Positions 1 to 6,183 of a stretch of 26,372 nt of DNA are shown one piece after another. This DNA comes from an uncultured Treponema sp. (GTDB lineage: Bacteria > Spirochaetota > Spirochaetia > Treponematales > Treponemataceae). Below the pieces are notes generated by a model. That model made no database searches and was not told the origin of the DNA. It was given only the letters and a program-made list of their open reading frames with translations. The translations under genes were made by a program, and so were the position numbers. Location of the stretch: contig CALDIB010000005.1 of the NCBI GenBank assembly GCA_937902125.1, positions 1 through 26,372 on the forward strand, read 5' to 3'. Within the stretch, counting starts at the first letter, position 1, and each line of letters opens with the position of its first letter.

Positions 1-800
1 AACAGAGCACTTCCGTAAAGTACGTGAGGTATGGTACTTTGGGAAAGTTCCTCCCAACTTGTATAGTTCTTGAATCCAAGTGTGATAAGAATCTGCATGG
101 CAAGTATAATTACTAAGCTTAGCACCATCCCCAAGGGGACAATCTTCCTTGCGTTCTTGACTTCAGAGGAGATTGGGACAATAAATTCCACTCCTATAAA
201 GAGGAAGAATGAAAGTCCTAACAGCGAGAATATGTCTTTTGCTTTTGCAGAAAGAACAGCCGGTTGCTGTATTACAGCAGAAGGATTTATTTTTATGTAG
301 CCCAATATTCCCATTACAATAAGTGAGGCTATAAGGGTGTAGGCAACTATGTTTTGTATTTTTGCGAACATATCTACACCCCTAAGGTTAAAAAGGCAAA
401 GAATAAGCACTAGGCATATTGAATAGGCTGATCCTGGAAGAGGAATAGCAGGCAGTACTTGGCTTAAAGTGTTGCCAAACATTGCGGCTTCTGAACTGCC
501 AAGGATTACTTGACAACAAAGGAAACCCCCAACGTTAGTTACTATAGTGATAAGAGGACCACAGCAAGCAAGAGTGAACTGCGCCATGCCTCCTGTAAGG
601 TTTGGCATTAATGCGTTGAGCTCACATATTGAAAGGGCTGTTAATATGTTGAAAATGCAGGCTAGTGTCATAGAAATAATAAATGGGGTTCCGATGGCAC
701 TAGCGCCTTGCCCTATAGAAAGCAGGCAGCTTGTTGCAACAATTAAGCCTACACCAGTCGCAATAACACTGCCAAGCCCAAGATTCTTTTCCTTCTGCAT
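1..800 (-). CDS. APC-type amino acid permease, partial (C-terminus outside window)
   Basis: This is an open frame of about 266 codons that runs off the left edge. Its start is fixed by a perfect AGGAGG at 805-810, four bases before the ATG. The protein is almost entirely hydrophobic. It begins MQKEKNLGLGSVIATGVGLI, which resembles the glycine-rich first helix of APC superfamily amino acid transporters, and it continues with at least six probable membrane helices, including a segment near FLFIGVEFIVPISSEVKNA that is also typical of the family. Substrate unknown. It begins only 8 nt after the ammonium channel gene and its ribosome binding site overlaps that gene's stop codon, so the two are probably cotranscribed and translationally coupled. 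Base composition differs from its neighbours: sampled lines are about 33-45% G+C with many ATA and AGG codons, which suggests later acquisition. Family assignment is from sequence style only. Confidence 0.72.
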   Translation of the reverse strand, partial: MQKEKNLGLGSVIATGVGLIVATSCLLSIGQGASAIGTPFIISMTLACIFNILTALSICELNALMPNLTGGMAQFTLACCGPLITIVTNVGGFLCCQVILGSSEAAMFGNTLSQVLPAIPLPGSAYSICLVLILCLFNLRGVDMFAKIQNIVAYTLIASLIVMGILGYIKINPSAVIQQPAVLSAKAKDIFSLLGLSFFLFIGVEFIVPISSEVKNARKIVPLGMVLSLVIILAMQILITLGFKNYTSWEELSQSTIPHVLYGSAL

Positions 801-808
801 ATAACCTC

Positions 809-2494
809 CTACAGCCCATCATCTATTAGGGCAGCTTTTCCTTCTTCCCCCGTTCGGACACGGACGATGTTTGTAATATCAGAAATAAAAATCTTTCCGT
901 CTCCAATATGGCCTGTGTAAAGGGCTTCCTTTGCCGCTGTCACCACAAGGTCAACGGGAACTTCGCTTACCACAATGTCAACCTTGACTTTTGGAAGCAG
1001 GGTTATGTCCATAGGAACTCCGCGATACTTTTGCGTTTGCCCATGCTGAACTCCGCAGCCCAAAACGTTTGTCACTGTCATTCCCGTAACGCCAATGTCG
1101 TTCATTGCGGCCTTCAACTCGTCAAACTTGCTTTGCCTTGTGATTATTGTCACCATGTGGAATCTGGCGTCGGGCCGGGCGCTTGCCTTGACTGTGGGAA
1201 CCGCTTTTTCCACAGGAACTTTTTCCCTTGAATTTTCGCTGGAATTTTCTCCGCCCAAAACTTGAGGGGCCAGCATAAAGTCGGCGTAGCTTGAATCGAT
1301 TCCGTGCTCAAGCTTGTCAAGGCCCACAATTTCTTCTTCCCGGCTTGCCCTCAGTCCGTGGAATTTTCTTATCAAGCTGAAGGTGATTGTCATGCAAACC
1401 GTTGTCCACGCCAAAATCGAAACTTCACCCAAGCATTGGATTCCCAAATGGTGGAAGCCTCCGCCGTAAAAAAGTCCCGACTCCACGTTGAACAAGCCGT
1501 CGCTCAAAGTTCCCCAAATTCCGTTGGCAAGATGGACGGCCACCGCGCCCACCGGGTCGTCAACATGAAGCTTCAAGTCCAAAAGCTCAACCGCAAGAAC
1601 AACGACAATTCCTGAAACAATTCCAATCACGCTGGCTCCAAGCGCGTCAACGGTGGCGCAAGTGGGAGTGATGGCCACAAGGCCTGCAAGGGAGGCGTTC
1701 AATGTCATTGAAACGTCAGGCTTTCCGTTTTTAAGCCAAGTGAAAATCATTGTGGTCACGCAGGCCAAGGCGGGCGCTATTGTGGTTGTGGTGAATACGG
1801 CGGCCAGTCCGCCCACGCCCAAAAGTTGCGTACAAGCCGCGCCGTTAAAGCCGTACCAGCCAAACCAAAGGATAAATGTTCCCAAGGCTCCAAGGGTCAA
1901 GGAATGTCCCGGAATGGCTCGAACCTTGGACACTTTTCCGTCTTTTCCCAACTCGTACTTTCCGATGCGGGGGCCAAGAAAAATCGCTCCGATTAGCGCG
2001 GCCGTTCCGCCTACGGAATGGATTGCGGCGCCGCCGGCAAAGTCCACAAAGCCAAGCTGGGCCAGCCAGCCCTGGGAGTTCCAAACCCAGCCGGCTTCAA
2101 TTGGATAGACCACGGCGGAAATCACGGCGGAATAAATGCAGTAAGCGGAAAACTTTGTTCTTTCGGCCATGGCTCCAGAAACTATAGTCGCGGCGGTGGC
2201 GCAAAAGACAAGGTTGAAGACAAAACTTGACCAATCCAATTCGGCAAAGTTTGTGAACAACTGCATGTCGGGCTTTCCGATAAAGCCAAAAAAATAATTT
2301 TCGCTCATCATAAGGCCAAAGCCTAAAAGCATGAACATTGGCGTTCCTATGCAAAAGTCCATCAAGTTTTTCATAATGATGTTTCCGGCGTTTTTTGCCC
2401 GGGTGAATCCTGTTTCCACCATGGCAAAACCGCATTGCATAAAGAAAACCAGCGCGGCTCCAATCAAAAACCAAACGCTCCAAACTTCATTCAT
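809..2494 (-). CDS. amtB: Ammonium channel fused to a C-terminal PII signalling domain (Amt-GlnB)
   Basis: This is an inner-membrane ammonium/ammonia channel that carries its own PII regulator. Residues 1 to about 385 are the Amt domain with 11 probable helices. Family hallmarks are visible: ETGFTRAKN after helix 1, the DFAGG motif at 151-155, and the pore twin histidines H159 (DFAGGAAIHS) and H321 (VHLANGIWGTL). A polar linker (about 390-442) leads to a complete PII domain (about 444-561) with the Gln39-like residue in GCGVQHG, the T-loop YRG with Tyr490 (the uridylylation position in GlnB), and the ATP-loop signature TGHIGDGKIFI. It ends with the usual GlnB tail RVRTGEEGKAA. In most bacteria GlnK is a separate protein that plugs AmtB when nitrogen is plentiful. 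Here the two are one chain, an arrangement known but uncommon. AGGAGG at 2500-2505 supports the start. It lies downstream of glnN behind a terminator-like structure. Confidence 0.95.
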   Translation of the reverse strand: MNEVWSVWFLIGAALVFFMQCGFAMVETGFTRAKNAGNIIMKNLMDFCIGTPMFMLLGFGLMMSENYFFGFIGKPDMQLFTNFAELDWSSFVFNLVFCATAATIVSGAMAERTKFSAYCIYSAVISAVVYPIEAGWVWNSQGWLAQLGFVDFAGGAAIHSVGGTAALIGAIFLGPRIGKYELGKDGKVSKVRAIPGHSLTLGALGTFILWFGWYGFNGAACTQLLGVGGLAAVFTTTTIAPALACVTTMIFTWLKNGKPDVSMTLNASLAGLVAITPTCATVDALGASVIGIVSGIVVVLAVELLDLKLHVDDPVGAVAVHLANGIWGTLSDGLFNVESGLFYGGGFHHLGIQCLGEVSILAWTTVCMTITFSLIRKFHGLRASREEEIVGLDKLEHGIDSSYADFMLAPQVLGGENSSENSREKVPVEKAVPTVKASARPDARFHMVTIITRQSKFDELKAAMNDIGVTGMTVTNVLGCGVQHGQTQKYRGVPMDITLLPKVKVDIVVSEVPVDLVVTAAKEALYTGHIGDGKIFISDITNIVRVRTGEEGKAALIDDGL

Positions 2495-2518
2495 ATTTTC
2501 CTCCTGAATAAAAATTTG

Positions 2519-2589
2519 AAAAAACTAGGGCATGTCAGAGAATGCCCGCGAGTTTTAAGTCGTTGTAATGTCACGGCTTAAAACATCGC
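2519..2589 (-). promoter_or_regulatory. Structured glnN-amtB gap: large hairpin plus terminator-like hairpin (candidate attenuator)
   Basis: Read in the direction of transcription, a long imperfect hairpin comes first. Its arms are GCGA, a bulged T, and GTTTTAAG, then CTTAAAAC and TCGC (2586-2589 and 2576-2584 paired with 2552-2559 and 2548-2551), with a further CGT/ACG pair inside. It abuts a second hairpin, GGGCAT with an 8-nt loop and ATGCCC (2528-2547), followed by TAG and six T residues (2519-2524). The second hairpin has the form of an intrinsic terminator. Only 13 nt separate the T tract from the amtB ribosome binding site, leaving no room for a promoter. amtB expression must therefore come from read-through or from a promoter upstream of the hairpin. 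Confidence 0.6.
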
Positions 2590-2606
2590 ATTTTTAAAGG
2601 TTCCAA

Positions 2607-4712
2607 TTATCTTACGCTGTATAAAATCTCTCCGTAGCTTGGGAATGGCCACAAGTCTTTTGGAGTTATCGTTTCAAGTTCGTCCGCTGAAGAGCGAAGT
2701 TCGTTCATGGCGGCAAAAACTTTTTCCCGGTAGAACATCGCAACCTTGCCGGATTCCGCTCCGCCGGAAGCCAGCGCCTTGGCCTCTTCCACAGCTTTTT
2801 CCAAGGCCTCCGTTTTTTTGTAAATGCTAGAGGCCAAGGAAGAAACTTTTTTTAGCGATTCGCTTTCGTAAAGCAAGTCGCAGTCTTTGCAGGCGGCTTT
2901 TTTTAGCTCCAAGGTTTTGGCAAGCTTGTTGGCGAAGGCGCTGGCGCAGGGCAAGATGTCTTTTTTTGCCATTTCAAGCATTGTTTCCGCTTCGATGTTC
3001 AAAATCTTTGAGTAGTTTTCGTTGTGAATCTCGTAGCGGCTTTGAAGCTCCGTCTTGCTGTAAACTCCGAACTTTTCAAAGAGCGCGATGTTCTTTTGCT
3101 CAAGAATGTGAGGCAGCGCTTCCGGCGTGGAGCGCAAATTTAAAAGCCCCCGTTTTTTTGCCTCTTGAACCCAAGAATCGTCGTAGCCGTTTCCGTTGAA
3201 AATTATCCGCTTGTGTTCCTTGATTGTCTTTAAAATCAACTGGTGAAGTTCGGCCTTAAAGTCCGAAGCTTTTTCAAGCGCGTCCGCGAATTGGCTTAAT
3301 TCTTCCGCGACGGCAGTGTTCAAGAACACATTGGCGCAGGCGATTGACTCGTTGGAACCCAGCATTCGGAATTCAAATTTGTTTCCGGTGAAGGCAAAGG
3401 GCGACGTGCGGTTTCTGTCGGTGGCGTCCTTGTTGAAGTCGGGAAGAACTGTCACGCCGATTTGCATTTTTTCTTTTTCATGCTTTCCGTAAGGCTTTCC
3501 TTGCTCCACGCATTCCAAAATTTCTGAAAGCTCGTCGCCCAAGAAAATTGATATGATGGCCGGCGGCGCCTCGTTGGCTCCAAGGCGGTGGTCGTTTCCC
3601 GCGCTGGCCACGGAAATGCGAAGCAAGTCTTGGTATTCGTCAACGGCCTTGATGACGGCGCAAAGGAACAAAAGGAACTGCGCGTTGCTTTCCGGCGTGG
3701 CTCCAGGGTCAAGAAGGTTTTTTCCAGTGTTGGAGCTGATTGACCAGTTGTTGTGCTTTCCGCTTCCGTTCACGCCGGCAAAGGGCTTTTCGTGCAAGAG
3801 GCAAACCATTCCGTGCTTGGCGGCGACTTTTTTCATCATCTCCATTGTAAGCTGGTTGTGGTCGCAAGCGATGTTTGTCGTGGAAAAAATCGGCGCCAAC
3901 TCGTGCTGGGCGGGAGCCACTTCGTTGTGTTCTGTTTTGGCCAAAATTCCAAGCTTCCACAATTCCTTGTTCAAGTCCTTCATAAAGGCTTGGACGCGGG
4001 GCTTTATCATTCCAAAATAATGGTCTTCCAATTCCTGGCCCTTTGGCGACTTGGCTCCGAACAAGGTGCGGCCTGTAAAAATCAAGTCTTCCCGCTTTTC
4101 GTAAACGCTTTTGTCAATTAAAAAATATTCTTGCTCCGGGCCGACTGTGGTTTGGACGCTTGTGGCGTCTTCGTTTCCAAAAAGCTTTAGGACTCTGAGC
4201 GCCTGCTTGCTTAAAGCTTCCATGGAGCGCAGAAGGGGAGTCTTTTTGTCCAAGGCTTCTCCTGTGTATGAACAAAAGCAAGTGGGAACGCAAAGAACTC
4301 CATCCTTGATGAAGGCGAATGAAGTTGGGTCCCAAGCCGTGTAGCCTCTCGCCTCAAAGGTCGCTCGAAGGCCTCCGCTGGGAAAGCTTGAAGCGTCAGG
4401 CTCTCCTTGAACCAATTCCTTGCCGCTAAATTCCATAATCACTTTTCCGCCCTCAAGAGGCTGAATGAAGCTGTCGTGCTTTTCCGCGGTCACGCCTGTA
4501 AGCGGCTGGAACCAGTGGGTAAAATGAGTGGCGCCTTTTTCCAAAGCCCAGTCTTTCATGGCGTTGGCCACAATGTTCGCCACGCTTCTGTCAAGTTTTT
4601 CTCCGCCCTCAATGGTTTTCATCAACTGCTTGAAAGTTTCTTTTGGAAGGCGGGCCTTCATCACCGTTTCGTTGAAAACGTTCTCACCAAAAATCTTTGT
4701 CACCTCGTCCAT
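2607..4712 (-). CDS. glnN: Glutamine synthetase type III (GSIII)
   Basis: It makes glutamine from glutamate, ammonia and ATP. At 701 residues it has the large-subunit size of GSIII (usually about 700-730) rather than the 440-470 of type I. Type III signatures are visible: GPEQEYFLID (191-200), NEVAPAQHE (263-271), GVNGSGKHNNWS (313-324), LLDPGATPESNAQFL, and the C-terminal end KDLWPFPSYGEILYSVR. The start at the ATG of MDEVTKIFGE is chosen because AGGAGG (4718-4723) sits 5 nt upstream. An in-frame ATG 15 codons earlier would lie inside the leader hairpin region and has no such site. It is the first gene of the minus-strand unit glnN-amtB-permease and is transcribed from its own promoter through a leader with two terminators. 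It is divergent from carAB-glnA, which encodes a second, shortened glutamine synthetase. Confidence 0.96.
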   Translation of the reverse strand: MDEVTKIFGENVFNETVMKARLPKETFKQLMKTIEGGEKLDRSVANIVANAMKDWALEKGATHFTHWFQPLTGVTAEKHDSFIQPLEGGKVIMEFSGKELVQGEPDASSFPSGGLRATFEARGYTAWDPTSFAFIKDGVLCVPTCFCSYTGEALDKKTPLLRSMEALSKQALRVLKLFGNEDATSVQTTVGPEQEYFLIDKSVYEKREDLIFTGRTLFGAKSPKGQELEDHYFGMIKPRVQAFMKDLNKELWKLGILAKTEHNEVAPAQHELAPIFSTTNIACDHNQLTMEMMKKVAAKHGMVCLLHEKPFAGVNGSGKHNNWSISSNTGKNLLDPGATPESNAQFLLFLCAVIKAVDEYQDLLRISVASAGNDHRLGANEAPPAIISIFLGDELSEILECVEQGKPYGKHEKEKMQIGVTVLPDFNKDATDRNRTSPFAFTGNKFEFRMLGSNESIACANVFLNTAVAEELSQFADALEKASDFKAELHQLILKTIKEHKRIIFNGNGYDDSWVQEAKKRGLLNLRSTPEALPHILEQKNIALFEKFGVYSKTELQSRYEIHNENYSKILNIEAETMLEMAKKDILPCASAFANKLAKTLELKKAACKDCDLLYESESLKKVSSLASSIYKKTEALEKAVEEAKALASGGAESGKVAMFYREKVFAAMNELRSSADELETITPKDLWPFPSYGEILYSVR

Positions 4713-4735
4713 TTTTTCCTCCTTGACAGGGCGAT

Positions 4736-4820
4736 AAAAAAAAGCGCCGCGAAACAAGAACGACCGTCTTCAAGCTTTAAAAACCTGAAGACAGTCGCGC
4801 TGAACGCGGCGCCTTTGCCA
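4736..4820 (-). promoter_or_regulatory. glnN leader terminator 2 overlapped by an AAAGGC hexaloop hairpin (candidate ANTAR-type antiterminator)
   Basis: The transcript contains GCGCCGCG (4805-4812) paired with CGCGGCGC (4744-4751), followed by eight T residues (4736-4743) directly upstream of the glnN ribosome binding site. Between the arms is a 12-bp hairpin with one G-U pair (4786-4797 with 4761-4772). The whole is a long terminator. Its 5' arm can alternatively fold into GGC-AAAGGC-GCC (4808-4819, plus a U-G closing pair). That six-base loop has A at position 1 and G at position 4, as described for ANTAR protein targets. The two folds are mutually exclusive. A second canonical ANTAR hexaloop is not evident: the next small hairpin, CGCG-TTCAG-CGCG, has a five-base loop. 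Confidence 0.55.
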
Positions 4821-4858
4821 AAAAAAGATGAGGCCGCAAGAATTTTTCTTGCGGCCTC
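4820..4858 (-). terminator. Intrinsic terminator 1 in the glnN leader
   Basis: A perfect 13-bp stem, GAGGCCGCAAGAA with its complement (4846-4858 with 4830-4842), has a 3-nt loop and is followed on the transcript by ATC and seven T residues (4820-4826). It begins about 15 nt downstream of the predicted glnN transcription start, so it should end most glnN transcripts early unless it is bypassed. It is the most stable structure in the leader. I found no alternative fold that would disrupt it. Confidence 0.75.
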
Positions 4859-4878
4859 TTTGTCGTCTGACGATGACC

Positions 4879-4907
4879 TTTATACTTTTTTGAAAAAAAA
4901 ATGTCAA
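4879..4907 (-). promoter_or_regulatory. glnN promoter (sigma-70 type)
   Basis: TTGACA (4902-4907) and TATAAA (4879-4884) are separated by exactly 17 bp. Transcription should start near 4871-4873, giving a leader of about 160 nt. The spacer and upstream region are A/T-rich tracts. The -35 box lies 23 bp from the -35 box of the divergent carA promoter, so one regulator could bind between them. Confidence 0.82.
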
Positions 4908-4930
4908 TAGCTTTTTAAAAAAAAATTGTC

Positions 4931-4959
4931 TTGACACTTTGGCGCAAAAGTTTTATAAC
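4931..4959 (+). promoter_or_regulatory. carA operon promoter (sigma-70 type)
   Basis: A consensus TTGACA (4931-4936), a 17-bp spacer and TATAAC (4954-4959) are present. The predicted start near 4966 gives a leader of about 85 nt before carA. It is divergent from the glnN promoter. Confidence 0.85.
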
Positions 4960-4974
4960 TGTCGCGAAATCAAA

Positions 4975-5039
4975 GAGCAAAGGCGCTCATTCATTTCCGG
5001 GATTATTGTTTGCCGGATTTGAGCGGGCGCTTTTTTTTT
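4975..5039 (+). promoter_or_regulatory. carA leader attenuator with AAAGGC hexaloop hairpin
   Basis: The leader ends in GAGCGGGCGC (5021-5030) followed by nine T residues (5031-5039), eleven bases before the carA ATG. Its 3' arm can pair with AAAGGCGCTC (4979-4988), as CGCTC:GAGCG or as AAAGGCGC:GCGCTTTT, around an inner hairpin TCCGG/CCGGA (4996-5000 with 5013-5017). The same 5' arm can instead form GAGC-AAAGGC-GCTC (4975-4988), a 4-bp stem with a six-base loop having A1 and G4. The loop and the arm pattern AAAGGCGC...GGCGC-T8/9 match the glnN leader. No upstream ATG for a leader peptide is present. Confidence 0.58.
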
Positions 5040-5049
5040 CGGGGAAAAA

Positions 5050-6183
5050 ATGAACAAGGCGTATTTGATTCTTGCGGACGGAACTTGCTTTGAAGGGCGC
5101 TCCATTGGCGCTTTGGGAACTTCAATGGGGGAAACGGTTTTTGCCACGGGAATGACGGGCTGTCTTGAAACGCTTACCGACCCCAGCTATTATGGGCAGA
5201 TAGCGGTTCAAACTTTTCCTTTGATTGGAAACTACGGAGTCATTCCCCAAGACTTTGAAAGCCAAAAATCTTGGGTCTCAGGCTATGTGGTCAGGGAACT
5301 TTGCGACCAGCCTTCAAACTTTCGTTGCCAAGGACCCTTGGACGATTTTCTAAAGGCGCAAAAAATCGTTGGCGTTTGCGGAATCGACACCCGGGCTTTG
5401 GCAAAGCGCCTTAGGGAAAAGGGCGTTATGAACGGAATGATTTTAAGCGAGGACGCTTTTAAAAAGCAAAAAAGCCTTGAGGACCTTCTTCAAAAAATTC
5501 GCTCTTACAAAATTCAAGACGCCGTTCAAAGCGTTTGCAGGGCAAAAGAAATTCCGCTTGTTCAAAAAAAATCAGAAAAAAAACTTGTGGCCCTTTACGA
5601 TTTTGGCGCGAAGGAAAACATTATGCGGGAACTGAAAAAGCGGGGCGCGGAGACTCTTCTTCTTCCGTTTGACGCAAAGGCGGAAGACGTCCTTTCTTTG
5701 AATCCAGACGGAATCATGCTTTCAAACGGTCCCGGCGATCCGGCGGAAAACAAGGGCTCCATTGATGAAGTCAAAAAACTTTGCGCCTATGGAAAAATTC
5801 CAATTTTTGGAATATGCCTTGGCCACCAAATTTTGGCGCTGGCTAGAGGCGGAAAAACTCTCAAGCTTAAATACGGACATCGAGGCTCAAACCATCCGGT
5901 AAAAGATGAAAAGACAGGAAGGGTTTACATCACAAGCCAAAATCACGGTTACGCGGTTGACCCCCTTTCCCTTCCGTCCTTTGCGAGAATGACTTTTTCA
6001 AACGCCAACGACGGAACTTGCGAGGGCTTGGAATATTCGGACATTCCGGCCTTTAGCGTTCAGTTCCACCCGGAAGCTTGCGCCGGGCCAAGGGACACAA
6101 ACTTTTTGTTCGACAAATTTTTTGCCATGATGAACCAAGGCGCCGACGCGCGAGGAGGCTTTGACTTTCATGCCGCTCAATAA
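5050..6183 (+). CDS. carA: Carbamoyl-phosphate synthase small subunit (glutaminase)
   Basis: This subunit hydrolyses glutamine and passes ammonia to CarB for carbamoyl phosphate, the precursor of pyrimidines and arginine. At 377 residues it has the usual length. The N-terminal CarA domain (about 1-150) includes GETVFATGMTGCLETLTDPSY and GVCGIDTRALAKRLRE. The class I glutamine amidotransferase domain follows: LSNGPGDP (225-232), the nucleophile Cys256 in FGICLGHQ, and His340/Glu342 in FHPEACAGP. The start has a weak GGGG a few bases upstream and lies right after the leader T tract, so escape from the attenuator would directly control it. It is the first gene of a four-gene unit with carB, glnA and an ANTAR regulator. 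All but the regulator make or consume glutamine. Confidence 0.97.
   Translation: MNKAYLILADGTCFEGRSIGALGTSMGETVFATGMTGCLETLTDPSYYGQIAVQTFPLIGNYGVIPQDFESQKSWVSGYVVRELCDQPSNFRCQGPLDDFLKAQKIVGVCGIDTRALAKRLREKGVMNGMILSEDAFKKQKSLEDLLQKIRSYKIQDAVQSVCRAKEIPLVQKKSEKKLVALYDFGAKENIMRELKKRGAETLLLPFDAKAEDVLSLNPDGIMLSNGPGDPAENKGSIDEVKKLCAYGKIPIFGICLGHQILALARGGKTLKLKYGHRGSNHPVKDEKTGRVYITSQNHGYAVDPLSLPSFARMTFSNANDGTCEGLEYSDIPAFSVQFHPEACAGPRDTNFLFDKFFAMMNQGADARGGFDFHAAQ

Noticed and set aside
1653..2108. Open frame of 151 codons on the plus strand opposite amtB
   Set aside because: It lies wholly inside a well-supported gene on the other strand, has no domain-like sequence and no ribosome binding site. It reflects G+C codon bias.
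2552..2584. Palindrome as the glnN terminator
   Set aside because: No T tract follows it on either strand. The neighbouring hairpin at 2528-2547 is the one with terminator form.
4713..4757. 15-codon N-terminal extension of glnN
   Set aside because: It would place the ribosome binding site and the terminator T tract inside the gene, and GSIII proteins do not need the extra residues.
4960..5050. Pyrimidine (PyrR) type attenuator before carA
   Set aside because: The leader has a terminator, but I do not see the conserved PyrR-binding loop sequence. The shared loop with the glnN leader points to nitrogen control instead.
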